The notes under the pieces were generated by a model. The model was not told the origin of the DNA and did no database searches. It saw nothing but the letters and a program-made list of their open reading frames with translations. The position numbers and the translations under genes are program-made. From contig NZ_FNYH01000012.1 of NCBI RefSeq assembly GCF_900108915.1, positions 1-58,659 on the forward strand: 58,659 bases of DNA. The letters are read 5' to 3'. Below are positions 17,912 to 26,156 of the stretch, one piece after another. The stretch is from Allopseudospirillum japonicum. Lineage in GTDB: Bacteria > Pseudomonadota > Gammaproteobacteria > Pseudomonadales > Halomonadaceae. Positions within the stretch are counted from its first letter, which is position 1. Each line of letters starts with the position of its first letter.

Positions 17912-18268
17912 TTATAGCGACTTAGGTTCCAAAGCTTGCCCTATAAATTGAATATGTGACCAGCCAAACTTCATGAAATTACGAATATTCATATGATCCT
18001 TTCCTTCTGGACTTGCAAGGACTTGCTGATAAAAATCACCAAAGCAAGCAAGGGTTTCTTGTTGGTTAAAACCTAAATGATGTGCTAAAGAAAAAATTTT
18101 GCAGGACCCCTCATTTTGTCCAGCCGTATTGATTATTTGCTGTTTACCGGCACCATTAGAAAAAGTGCAAGGTGTGTAATCAAAATAGGTATCAACGATG
18201 GCAAGTGTTTGTGAAAATTCAACAGGTTGTGCAGATTTTATTGCTTGTATAAAGTCTTCAAGTGTCAT
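17912..18268 (-). CDS. HopJ-family small protein
   Basis: A 118-residue cytoplasmic protein matching the HopJ family. Conserved features include FQTL-like FSQTLAIVDTYFDYTP, GSCKIFSLAHHLGF and a C-terminal GWSHIQF. The family is named for a Pseudomonas syringae type III effector, but it is widespread in free-living marine gammaproteobacteria without such secretion. Nothing around it suggests a secretion system. Its function in this setting is unknown. It is a single gene with AAGGAG before the ATG. Confidence 0.85.
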   Translation of the reverse strand: MTLEDFIQAIKSAQPVEFSQTLAIVDTYFDYTPCTFSNGAGKQQIINTAGQNEGSCKIFSLAHHLGFNQQETLACFGDFYQQVLASPEGKDHMNIRNFMKFGWSHIQFIGQALEPKSL

Positions 18269-18467
18269 TGGGTATCTCCTTGTGTAATTTTAGCGAACAT
18301 TATGCAGGCTTGTTTTTAAGCTTGCAAAGATTGGGTTAATATTTAGCGATTACGGCCGTTAATTTGGGGAAGTGTGCTCCATGAAGGGAATGCAATCTTG
18401 AATTTCGGTCCGTTAAGGTGGATGAATTTGTTGCCTGAGCGGATACTGCTAGCTTGGGGAAGTTGCC

Positions 18468-19607
18468 ATGTTTATTACACAATCTAATGTCAATTTGCAA
18501 AGTGAACGTCAGGCATATCAGCACCAGAATGAAAATGTGCATTGGCGGTATATTGAACGCGGCCCGCGTGGTGAAATATCGCTTGAAGGGCGAGAAGCAC
18601 TACAAAGCACGAAAGTTGAATTATCACGCGAGCAGATCGTGCAAACGACACAGCCAGATACCTTACAAGGGAAGTTGGCCAAACGCCAAGGCCAGCCGTG
18701 GTTAGATGCCAGTCATAAAGGGAATGTGCAAGGGCGTGAGAAATCGCAGATCGGGGAAAGTGAATTAAGCGTACAAGACAAACTTAAAGTGACTTTAATG
18801 CAAAGTTTGTTCGAAAAAACGTTTGGGATTCGTATCCAAGTACAGCATTTTAAAATGGATACCAGCAAGATGGCAGATCAATGCCAGCCTTATCAAAAAT
18901 TAGCAGAAGCTCAGCCACTTGAGATAGAGCAAGCAAGTGGAGGATGGCGTTTAGATTACCATCGTCAGGTGGAATATTATGAAGGCGAACATACCCAGTT
19001 TATGGCGCAAGGCCAGGTAAAAACTGCGGATGGACGCGAACTAGATATTAGTTTAGAGCTGAATATGCGTCGTGATTTTTACACGCAGCATCAAGAACAT
19101 ATCCGTGTCGGTACTTTGAAAGATCCTTTAGTTGTCAATTTTGATGCACCAGCTGCGGCCTTACAGCAAAGACATTTCCGTTTTGATGTGGATGCAGACG
19201 GACGTGAAGATGAGATTGCCCAGCTTGCATCAGGTAGTGGCTACCTTGCATTAGATAAAAATCAAGACGGGGTCATCAATGATGGGAGCGAATTATTTGG
19301 TACCCAAAGCGGCAATGGTTTTGCTGATTTAAGTGCATATGATGAAGATGGCAATGGTTTTATTGATGAAGGTGATAGTGTTTTTGGCCAACTAAAAATT
19401 TGGATGATGGATGAAGCTGGACAATCTCATTTATTTAGTTTGCAAGATAAGAATATAGGCGCACTTTATTTAGGTGCAGCACAGACACCTTTTTCGTTAA
19501 CAACCAGTACAGAAGCTAACCAACTGGGGCAAGTGACTGCGACGGGATTCTTTTTGCGTGAGGATGGCAGTTCGGGTTCCTTGCAACAGATTGATTTAAA
19601 AATCTAA
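18468..19607 (+). CDS. EF-hand-like calcium-binding protein of unknown function
   Basis: A 379-residue protein with no signal peptide. The N-terminal 120 residues are hydrophilic and apparently disordered. The centre (about 150-225) looks beta-rich. The C-terminal part carries acidic loops of EF-hand or dockerin type: DVDADGREDE at 240-249, DKNQDGVINDG at 263-273 and DEDGNGFIDEG at 292-302. These occur together with GSELFG and FADLSAYDEDG, a combination seen in large secreted repeat proteins, but here in a short cytoplasmic-looking protein. Calcium binding is a reasonable inference; function is unknown. GGGGAAG lies before the ATG and a terminator follows. Confidence 0.8.
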   Translation: MFITQSNVNLQSERQAYQHQNENVHWRYIERGPRGEISLEGREALQSTKVELSREQIVQTTQPDTLQGKLAKRQGQPWLDASHKGNVQGREKSQIGESELSVQDKLKVTLMQSLFEKTFGIRIQVQHFKMDTSKMADQCQPYQKLAEAQPLEIEQASGGWRLDYHRQVEYYEGEHTQFMAQGQVKTADGRELDISLELNMRRDFYTQHQEHIRVGTLKDPLVVNFDAPAAALQQRHFRFDVDADGREDEIAQLASGSGYLALDKNQDGVINDGSELFGTQSGNGFADLSAYDEDGNGFIDEGDSVFGQLKIWMMDEAGQSHLFSLQDKNIGALYLGAAQTPFSLTTSTEANQLGQVTATGFFLREDGSSGSLQQIDLKI

Positions 19608-19633
19608 TCAGAATTATTGGCGTTAACTAGGAT

Positions 19634-19663
19634 AAGCCTATACTAGAAAGTATGGGCTTTTTT
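19634..19663 (+). terminator. Intrinsic terminator after the EF-hand gene
   Basis: AAGCCTATACT pairs with AGTATGGGCTT (one G-U pair) around an AGAA loop, followed by six T. It is about 30 bp past the stop. Confidence 0.85.
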
Positions 19664-19756
19664 ATTGGCATGAAGATTTTTTAATAAAAATTGCATACAA
19701 ATTGTAGATTGATAATAATACAGATTAAGTATTACCAAAGCTTAAGAGTATAAAAT

Positions 19757-20863
19757 ATGGATAAAAAGATATTAGTAGTTGATGACGATAGTAGCCAGCT
19801 GAGACTCTATCAGTATTGCCTTACCCAAGCAGGATATGAAGTGATTTGTGCGCTTGATGGTATGCAAGGCTTGCAATATTGGCAAGCACATCAACCAAGC
19901 TTTGTGATTATGGATATAGAGTTACCTGATATGACAGGTTATGAGGTCGTTGCGAACATTCGTAGCCAACAAGGGGCATGGGTACCCATTATCTTTGCCA
20001 CGAGTTTTGATGATGAATTGCATCGACAGCAAGCATTAACAAGTGGTGGTGATGATTATATTGTTAAGCCTATTAGTGTAGATAAGTTATTGCATCGTTT
20101 GGGGCTGCTAGAAGAAATATTGGAAAAAAATACCGCATTAAAATTACACACAGAACACCTTGCAAGATTGCAAGAAAACTTGGCATTGATTGCCAGTCAA
20201 GGGCATGAATTTAATAATTTGCTTGCAAGCATTCAAGGTCTATCAGAAGTGAATTTGCAGTTATTAGAGGAAGGGTCTACACCTTATAAAAATCAGCAAC
20301 AAATTTTACTTGCAGGCGATAGAGCTCAGATGCTGATTGAACGTTTAGGTTATGGGCAAACAAATATAGACGTAAAAAAAGATTATCTGAATATCAGTGA
20401 TTTTTTACAAGAGATACACGCTTTGCTGAGTGCTTTAGTTAAACCACCTGTACGTTTGGCTTTTCAAATAGAAAATATAGGTTTACAAATTTTTGTTGAT
20501 AGAGATTACTTGCTACAAGTGTTGGTGAATCTTATTCGCAATGCCTATCATGCTTGCCGATCATGTAACCTAGGTTGTGATTCACAAAAAAGGGAATATC
20601 GGATTCAGGTGGTGTTGGCAAAGTGTGATGATCATGCGCTCATCCAAGTGATTGATCAGGGATGTGGCATGTCAGCAACCAGTGTGCAAAACATGCTTAG
20701 ACCCTTTTATACCACAAAAAATCATACACAAGGCATGGGCTTGGGTATGATGCTGGTGCAATCGTTTGTTGAACATCATCAAGCCCGACTGCAAGTACAG
20801 AGTGAGTTAAGTCAAGGCACGCATATCAATTTGTTGATTCCTTTAATAGAAATGGCTCCTTGA
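19757..20863 (+). CDS. Receiver-histidine kinase hybrid
   Basis: A 368-residue cytoplasmic protein. Residues 1-115 form a receiver domain (KILVVDDD, phosphoacceptor Asp53, Lys104 in YIVKP). Residues 140-210 form an unusual dimerisation/phosphoacceptor segment with His150 in QGHEFNNLLASI, and 245-365 form a HATPase domain (N box NLIRNAYHA, G1 DQGCGM, G2 GMGLGMML). It has no membrane or PAS domain, so input probably comes by phosphorylation of Asp53 from another kinase. The H-box and kinase core resemble the PAS kinase at 22672-24354, which suggests a common pathway or duplication. It is monocistronic between an EF-hand gene and a repeat-protein gene. Confidence 0.9.
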   Translation: MDKKILVVDDDSSQLRLYQYCLTQAGYEVICALDGMQGLQYWQAHQPSFVIMDIELPDMTGYEVVANIRSQQGAWVPIIFATSFDDELHRQQALTSGGDDYIVKPISVDKLLHRLGLLEEILEKNTALKLHTEHLARLQENLALIASQGHEFNNLLASIQGLSEVNLQLLEEGSTPYKNQQQILLAGDRAQMLIERLGYGQTNIDVKKDYLNISDFLQEIHALLSALVKPPVRLAFQIENIGLQIFVDRDYLLQVLVNLIRNAYHACRSCNLGCDSQKREYRIQVVLAKCDDHALIQVIDQGCGMSATSVQNMLRPFYTTKNHTQGMGLGMMLVQSFVEHHQARLQVQSELSQGTHINLLIPLIEMAP

Positions 20864-20931
20864 TATTCCAAATAGCGCCTTGTGTGGCTACTTGGTGTTA
20901 CTTAGGCCTACCTTTTTCTACGCAATAGATC

Positions 20932-20982
20932 CAGACTTTTGTCTGTAAAATCCCCATGATTTTACAAGAAGCAAACGCTTCT
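20932..20982 (+). promoter_or_regulatory. Three tandem hairpins upstream of the repeat-protein gene
   Basis: Three perfect inverted repeats lie almost end to end: CAGAC-TTTT-GTCTG (20932-20945), GTAAAAT-CCCCATG-ATTTTAC (20945-20965) and AGAAGC-AAAC-GCTTCT (20967-20982). They end about 45 nt before the start codon. None is followed by a T run, so they look more like a structured leader or protein-binding region than a terminator. Function is unknown. Confidence 0.5.
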
Positions 20983-21026
20983 AGCAGCAATCTTCATTTG
21001 ACATTCAATTTGTTAAGGATATGACC

Positions 21027-22610
21027 ATGAATGTACATCAAGCGGATACTTGGGATTTTAATCAGACATTACCTGCATCCATGCCGCCTACGACTTTGCC
21101 ACAAGTCGAGCCGGTTGAGCTTTGTCTCCCTGCGCCTGAGCCTTTACCTCTTTATACTCCTGCGGAGCCTTTGTGGATGAGCTTAGATGCTTGGTTGCAA
21201 GCCTCTGCCCCTTTAACCCAAGCACAAAGCCAGCAAGCAGACAAGTTGCAAACGCAGATCCAAACGTTATGGGAGCAAGCCCCACAAGGTGAGTTGAGCC
21301 AAGCACAGTTATTAGAGCTAGATACCTTAAATATGGAATTGCAAGCTTTATATACCCCTCTAGGTTGGGCTGGTCTCAGTATGCAAGAACAAAAAGATGT
21401 TTTTTTTGTATATCAAGCTCTAGCAAGTTTGCCAGATTTTCAAGCGATCCATGCAGAGCGCGCTGATTTGCAGGAGCTGTTGGATAATATTTTTGGCACA
21501 CCGCAAACCTTAGATCTGCAAGCACAGGCACAAGCAGATGCCTTATATGCAGAGATTGAAGCGGTTATGGCTGTTGAGGAGACAGACGTGCTTTTGCCTG
21601 AAATCAGTTTAGAGCAAAGGCAGACGCTGGATGTGTTGTACGCGCAATTGGATGCACTATATGGGGTGCGTACTTATGAAAATTTGACCCAAGAAGAACA
21701 GCTACAAGTCGATGCAATTCACGCACGTATGCAGAAGTTAGATGACTTACTATGGGGAAAACCAGTAGAGCCTGAGCCTTGGCAACCTAGTGAAGCGGCA
21801 CAGGCTATTTATCAGCAACTGGATAATATTTTTGGCACACAAAAACAAACATTAACTGCAGATGAGCAGGTCCAAGCTGAACAGATTCAGCAACAAATTG
21901 ATGCACTTTTGTTACCTGATCAAGAAGGTAAGCTTTTTGAACTGACAGAAAATCAGCAAGAAGAATTGGATACTTGGTTCCAGCAATTAGATGCTTTATG
22001 GGGGGTGCGCCGTTATCAGGATCTGAGCGCAGAAGAACAAGCACAAGTTGATGATCTGTACCAACAACTAGACACACTGTATGCGCAAGACGATGCACCG
22101 ATTTTGATGATAGAGCCTTGGCTAAGCAGCCCAGATTTATCAGCAGCTTATGCGCAATTAGAACAGATCTTTGGTGAACCGGCGCAAATGCTCAATCCAT
22201 TAGAAGCGCAAAAAGCACAGCAAATTAGTGAACAAATTGATCTTTTGCTGGGTGTATCATCAACAGAAGAAGGGCGTCCGCTAATTGATGTACAAGCCTT
22301 TAATCAATTCGTAGATGAATATAATACACTCTATGGACTACCAAGTTATCAGGATTTAAATACAGAACAGCAAGTGCAGGTTGATGAAATTTATGCACAA
22401 ATTAATATAGAAGTTCTAGATTTCTATGGTGTAAATTATCAATTACCTATGCAAGAACCTTCTTCTGTTGAGAAAGATTCCGTGATTTTGCCTATTGAGT
22501 TGGAACCTTTACCTGCTGAATGGGTGCAAGAAGATGCCTTGGTTGATACAGGTATGGTCGAAATCACAGGGTATGTAGACTCTTTAATGCAAGATTTTTC
22601 GATGCTCTAA
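21027..22610 (+). CDS. Acidic protein of 113-residue tandem repeats, unknown function
   Basis: About 527 residues, strongly acidic, with no signal peptide or membrane segment. Counting from the upstream ATG at 21021, the core is three clear tandem repeats of about 113 residues. LDNIFGT/LEQIFGE recurs at 154, 267 and 380. YGVRTYE/WGVRRYQ/YGLPSYQ recurs at 214, 327 and 438, each followed by L-T/S/N-EEQ-QVD-IYAQL helices. A degenerate fourth copy covers about 55-140. The N terminus is Pro-rich. AAGG is only 2 nt from ATG 21021 but 8 nt from ATG 21027, which favours the latter. I do not recognise the family. It sits alone between two kinases that resemble each other. Confidence 0.8.
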   Translation: MNVHQADTWDFNQTLPASMPPTTLPQVEPVELCLPAPEPLPLYTPAEPLWMSLDAWLQASAPLTQAQSQQADKLQTQIQTLWEQAPQGELSQAQLLELDTLNMELQALYTPLGWAGLSMQEQKDVFFVYQALASLPDFQAIHAERADLQELLDNIFGTPQTLDLQAQAQADALYAEIEAVMAVEETDVLLPEISLEQRQTLDVLYAQLDALYGVRTYENLTQEEQLQVDAIHARMQKLDDLLWGKPVEPEPWQPSEAAQAIYQQLDNIFGTQKQTLTADEQVQAEQIQQQIDALLLPDQEGKLFELTENQQEELDTWFQQLDALWGVRRYQDLSAEEQAQVDDLYQQLDTLYAQDDAPILMIEPWLSSPDLSAAYAQLEQIFGEPAQMLNPLEAQKAQQISEQIDLLLGVSSTEEGRPLIDVQAFNQFVDEYNTLYGLPSYQDLNTEQQVQVDEIYAQINIEVLDFYGVNYQLPMQEPSSVEKDSVILPIELEPLPAEWVQEDALVDTGMVEITGYVDSLMQDFSML

Positions 22611-22628
22611 TTTAGTTTATTATGCTTA

Positions 22629-22657
22629 GCTCCAGAAACATTATAGGTATCTGGAGC
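22629..22657. terminator. Bidirectional hairpin between convergent genes
   Basis: GCTCCAGA and TCTGGAGC form a perfect 8-bp stem in the 61-bp gap between the convergent repeat-protein and PAS-kinase genes. There is no strong T run on either side, so efficiency is uncertain. Confidence 0.5.
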
Positions 22658-22671
22658 CTTGATTGAATGGA

Positions 22672-24354
22672 TCAAATTTGGATTGGTAAGCGAATAATAA
22701 AGAGGCTCCCCCGTTGAGGTGCACTTTGTATATCTAAAACCCCCTCATGTTCTTTAACAAAGTTTAGCACAGACATCATTCCTAAACCTGTGCCAACATC
22801 AATAGGTTTTGTGGAGAAAAAAGGATCAAATAAACGTTGTTTAACTTCTTCGCTCATACCACAACCATTATCTTGTACTTGTAGCTCAGCATAAATTTTT
22901 TGATTAGCTTCTTGGTATAAGTTTGTTTTTAATATGCATCTGGGGTTCTGAGTGTCTTTTAAAGCATCACGGGCATTTTTTAATAGGTTAACTAAAGTTT
23001 GCATAAAGTAGCCTGTATCAACTTTAATTGGTAAAGATTGTTCGCACAAGTTGATTTTTAGTTGAATTTTCTCGCTTAGAATACCCCTGAAAATGGGAAG
23101 ATCACTGATTAATAATGTATTAAGTTCTTTGGTTTTTAATGCTAAGCTTGGGGTTTTTTGTCCCTTGCGTAAATGTTGAAGTAGAGTTTCCGCGCGTTGT
23201 GCTGCTATCAGGGTTTGTTGTAAGTTAGGATATGTAGGAGCATTTTCATCTGTAATGGCTAAGTTAATTTCTGTTAGACCAATAATTGAACCTAAGATAT
23301 TGTTAAATTCATGATTCAGCCCAGCCAACATAGTATAAGCAGCTTCCATTCTACCCACACGTTGTACTTGCTGCTCAAATGCCAGTTTGTCACTAATATC
23401 CATGCCCAAAGAGATATAACCAGTCACTTCACCTGCACGATTAAATAAAGCTTGTACACTCCTAAGCTCGGTCCAAAAACCACCTGATTTTTTTTGATTC
23501 GTAATTTTTCCTATCCATGTTGTATTTTGTTTAATACAAGCTTCTAGTTCTTGTATGAGTTTTTTTTCTGTATATTCAGAGCGCCAAATTTTAGGGCTTT
23601 TTCCTTGAATTTCCTTTAGTTGATAACCAGAAATTTCTTCAAGTGACTTATTAACATATAAGATTTTATGTTCTATATCTGTCACTAGCACGCTGGCTTT
23701 AGATTGATCAAATGATGATAAATTTAATCCTAAAACTTGCTCTAAGTCTTGTTCAAGCACGCTTTGTAGGGTGTTGCGAATGTTATCCCTTTCTTGCTCC
23801 ACTGTTAAATCAACAAGTGTTACCAATTTATGTGTATCTAGATGATATTCATAAGGTAAACAAGAAATATTCACCTGAACGCGTACTTCCTTTGTATGAA
23901 TATCAGCCTGTAATTGTTGTGAGCAGCTTACTTGCTGGCAAGTACTCTTTTTTATGTTATCAGACAGCCACGGCCGACTATCTTGGCTAAACAAACTAAA
24001 GAAAGAATTTTGCAAGATTTGGCTTTGATGCTGACGTTGGAAAAAAGAAAGACATTGAGGATTGACCTGTTGAATTATACCATCTTGGTTAACAACTAGA
24101 GCAGGAATAGGTAAGTTATCAAATAAAGTGATATATTTTTTATTCTCTGCTTCTAGTGCAATTTGAGTTTTACGTAATTCATGATTTTGAATTTCTAGTT
24201 CAGCTTGATAAATTTGCAGTTCTTGAATTAAAAATTCCATTTGATGTTTTTCTTGAATGCTAAAATGTGCAAGATCAAGTTCTCCCTTAGTTAAAGCATC
24301 TTGTGCACGCAAACGTAAATCTTCTAATTTATTATTAGAATTTAAATGACTCAT
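22672..24354 (-). CDS. Cytoplasmic PAS-PAS sensor histidine kinase
   Basis: A 560-residue soluble kinase. A coiled N terminus (about 10-75) leads to PAS domain 1 (about 73-185, LFDNLPIPALVVNQDGII), PAS domain 2 with PAC (about 215-325, ending YISLGMDISDK), the phosphoacceptor His348 in GLNHEFNNILGSI, and a HATPase domain (NLLKNARDAL, DNGCGM, GTGLGMM). It has no membrane segment, so it senses a cytoplasmic signal, perhaps redox or a small ligand. Its HEFNN H-box closely matches that of the receiver-kinase hybrid 2 kb away. No response regulator adjoins it. GGAGGAA precedes the ATG, and a long structured-looking upstream region may form a leader. Confidence 0.9.
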   Translation of the reverse strand: MSHLNSNNKLEDLRLRAQDALTKGELDLAHFSIQEKHQMEFLIQELQIYQAELEIQNHELRKTQIALEAENKKYITLFDNLPIPALVVNQDGIIQQVNPQCLSFFQRQHQSQILQNSFFSLFSQDSRPWLSDNIKKSTCQQVSCSQQLQADIHTKEVRVQVNISCLPYEYHLDTHKLVTLVDLTVEQERDNIRNTLQSVLEQDLEQVLGLNLSSFDQSKASVLVTDIEHKILYVNKSLEEISGYQLKEIQGKSPKIWRSEYTEKKLIQELEACIKQNTTWIGKITNQKKSGGFWTELRSVQALFNRAGEVTGYISLGMDISDKLAFEQQVQRVGRMEAAYTMLAGLNHEFNNILGSIIGLTEINLAITDENAPTYPNLQQTLIAAQRAETLLQHLRKGQKTPSLALKTKELNTLLISDLPIFRGILSEKIQLKINLCEQSLPIKVDTGYFMQTLVNLLKNARDALKDTQNPRCILKTNLYQEANQKIYAELQVQDNGCGMSEEVKQRLFDPFFSTKPIDVGTGLGMMSVLNFVKEHEGVLDIQSAPQRGSLFIIRLPIQI

Positions 24355-24360
24355 AGATTC

Positions 24361-24719
24361 CTCCCAAGTCTGTAAAGCCGTTAGGTATGAATATTAAGCT
24401 GTTGGTGTTTGGTGACTGATAAGGCAGGCAAGCACGCACCTTGCTAGTACTGCTTCCTTACGACAGTAACCTTCCTTGGGGGCTAGCTCGAACATCTTAC
24501 CCTAGAGCAGGCATAAAAAATACATTTATTTATAAATGCGTATATGGTTTTTTCTCTTGTTTTTCTGAGCTAAATTAAAATAAATATAATTAATGTAAAG
24601 GTTTTTACGATGAAATGAGCTAATGTAGATTTTTTGTACATCTAAAATTTCAAGAAAGCTAAAGCAGTCAAAGGCTAGATATAAAGCAATATTTTTGAAA
24701 TCCTGCGGGGAACTAAAGT
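24361..24719 (-). other. 359-bp intergenic region with possible structured leader of the PAS kinase
   Basis: No gene is visible. On the minus strand, the 150 bp nearest the kinase gene are G/C-richer and contain consecutive stem-loops: TACTG/CAGTA (24448-24468, loop containing AAGGA) and GCAAG/CTTGC (24428-24444). A further AAGGAAGG stretch lies at about 24471-24478. The distal part, beyond about 24515, is very A/T-rich and promoter-like. This could be a long 5' leader with GGA-type CsrA sites, or a small RNA. I could not match it to a known riboswitch. Confidence 0.35.
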
Positions 24720-25508
24720 ATGGAAAAAGACCACAAGTCGACTTGGATTATCGGTGCAAGCTCTGGTATTGGAGCGGCATTAGCCATTGAACTAGCAAAA
24801 ACTCAGAGCAGCCTTTGCTTATCTGCAAGGTCTGTAGCGGGATTAGAAGAGGTGAAAATGCAATTAGAAAGTGACTTGCCTGTACTTATCTTGCCCTGTG
24901 ATGTCAGCCAGTATCAAGAATTGCAACAAGTTTGGCAGACACTAAACACACACTGGTCAAAAGTAGATAGAATTATTTTTATGGCAGGGGTTTATTCACC
25001 GAGTCAATTAACTAATGTAAGCAAAGAAATGATTGATGAGAGTATTGATATTAATCTGAAATCAGCTTTTTATTTAGTTAATGTGATCTTACCAGATTTT
25101 CTTAAGCAAAAGACAGGAAAGAAACCTCAATTAATTTTTTGTGCAAGCGTTGCGGGTTATCGGGGGCTGCCCATGGCTCAGCCTTATGCAGCCACTAAAG
25201 CAGGTTTAATCAATTTAGTAGAAACCTTGCGCACTGAAGTAGGGCATCATATTGATGTGAAATTGATTAACCCAGGTTTTGTAGAAACACGCCTAACTGC
25301 AAAAAACAATTTTTATATGCCAGCAAAAATTAGCACAGAGCAAGCAGCGCAAGCGATTTTTAATGCGTTAGAAAGTAAAAAATTTGAGATACATTTTCCA
25401 AAACGCTTTACTTATATTATGAAAATAATACGCTGGTTGCCAGATACTTGGTATTTTCGTTGGTTTTCTAAAAAATATCAAACCGGAGCATCAGCTAATG
25501 AGAAATGA
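24720..25508 (+). CDS. Short-chain dehydrogenase/reductase
   Basis: A 262-residue classical SDR. The Rossmann motif GASSGIG is near residues 12-18, the structural NAG is replaced by MAGVY, and the catalytic Ser-Tyr-Lys are seen in CASVAGYRG and YAATKAG. The C-terminal extension is basic and aromatic (FPKRFTYIMKIIRWLPDTWY), suggesting peripheral membrane contact, as in several lipid-linked SDRs. The substrate is unknown. GCGGGGAAC precedes the ATG. Its 3' end overlaps the convergent 2H phosphoesterase gene by 31 bp. Confidence 0.9.
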   Translation: MEKDHKSTWIIGASSGIGAALAIELAKTQSSLCLSARSVAGLEEVKMQLESDLPVLILPCDVSQYQELQQVWQTLNTHWSKVDRIIFMAGVYSPSQLTNVSKEMIDESIDINLKSAFYLVNVILPDFLKQKTGKKPQLIFCASVAGYRGLPMAQPYAATKAGLINLVETLRTEVGHHIDVKLINPGFVETRLTAKNNFYMPAKISTEQAAQAIFNALESKKFEIHFPKRFTYIMKIIRWLPDTWYFRWFSKKYQTGASANEK

Positions 25509-26110
25509 TAAATAGACGTTAAAGGGCCGGCGATCTTTTGGGATTGATAAGTAGCTAATGTGAGCTGATGGCAATAAAGCTCAAGAGGTTCAAATGAAAA
25601 AGCTTGTAAGTAATCTTGCATCCAATCACTGGCAATTTGCTGGTGATATAAACCTAAAGTGATATGGGCTTGATAAGGTGTATCACGAAACTCCTCGTGT
25701 TTTGTTGGGAGCAATTGCCTGAGAGTTGATAAACTATTTGTCGGGTCTTGGATGCTTAAGAAAGGTGCGCTGGCAAAGCTTGCTAGGTGAGTGACAATTA
25801 AAGGAAAAGCCGTAGGCTGAGTATGGTGCAAATTTAAAATATGCTGTTTTATGTCAGTATAACTACAATCATCTGTATGGCGAGGTGTAGAAGTAAGAAA
25901 TCCACAAATTTTAATACTAAGATGTGGTTGGCGCTGATAATCCTTTATCAAAAATGGACTTAAATAATTTTGTGCTTTTTTAACCAGTGTATTCAAAGGT
26001 TTCTGAGCACTAAAGTCCAGCAACCAAAGTGCATAGCTTAAACGCCCAAGATGCCATTGTGGGTAATCTTGCACTTGTGTAGGTAAGGTATAAGGGTACT
26101 GGTTGAGCAT
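25478..26110 (-). CDS. 2H phosphoesterase superfamily protein (LigT-like)
   Basis: About 210 residues. Two H-x-S/T motifs, QPHLSIKICGF and QAHITLGLY, are the paired catalytic histidines of 2H phosphoesterases (RNA 2'-5' ligase/cyclic phosphodiesterase fold). The open frame reaches 26191, but a strong hairpin (26119-26144) lies between that point and the ATG at 26110. I therefore chose the later start, where domain homology begins (WHLGRLSYALWLLDF). The substrate may be an RNA end or a cyclic nucleotide; the sequence does not tell. It lies downstream of the bacterioferritin genes and overlaps the convergent SDR gene. Confidence 0.75.
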   Translation of the reverse strand: MLNQYPYTLPTQVQDYPQWHLGRLSYALWLLDFSAQKPLNTLVKKAQNYLSPFLIKDYQRQPHLSIKICGFLTSTPRHTDDCSYTDIKQHILNLHHTQPTAFPLIVTHLASFASAPFLSIQDPTNSLSTLRQLLPTKHEEFRDTPYQAHITLGLYHQQIASDWMQDYLQAFSFEPLELYCHQLTLATYQSQKIAGPLTSIYHFSLADAPV

Positions 26111-26144
26111 AAAATACTCATGCCGATGATAAAGCATCGGCATG
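26110..26144 (-). terminator. Strong hairpin after the bacterioferritin pair
   Basis: CATGCCGATG and CATCGGCATG form a perfect 10-bp stem with a 6-nt loop, followed on the minus strand by AGTATTTTA. It ends or attenuates the bfr transcript just before the 2H gene starts. Confidence 0.75.
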
Positions 26145-26156
26145 ACCTTAGAAAAT

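Noticed and set aside
17912-18268. Sign of a type III secretion system from the HopJ-family gene
   Set aside because: No secretion gene is nearby, and HopJ homologues are common in free-living marine bacteria.
24361-24520. 6S RNA or a known riboswitch
   Set aside because: A short segment resembles part of 6S RNA, but the closing stem and central bubble cannot be built, and no riboswitch consensus fits.
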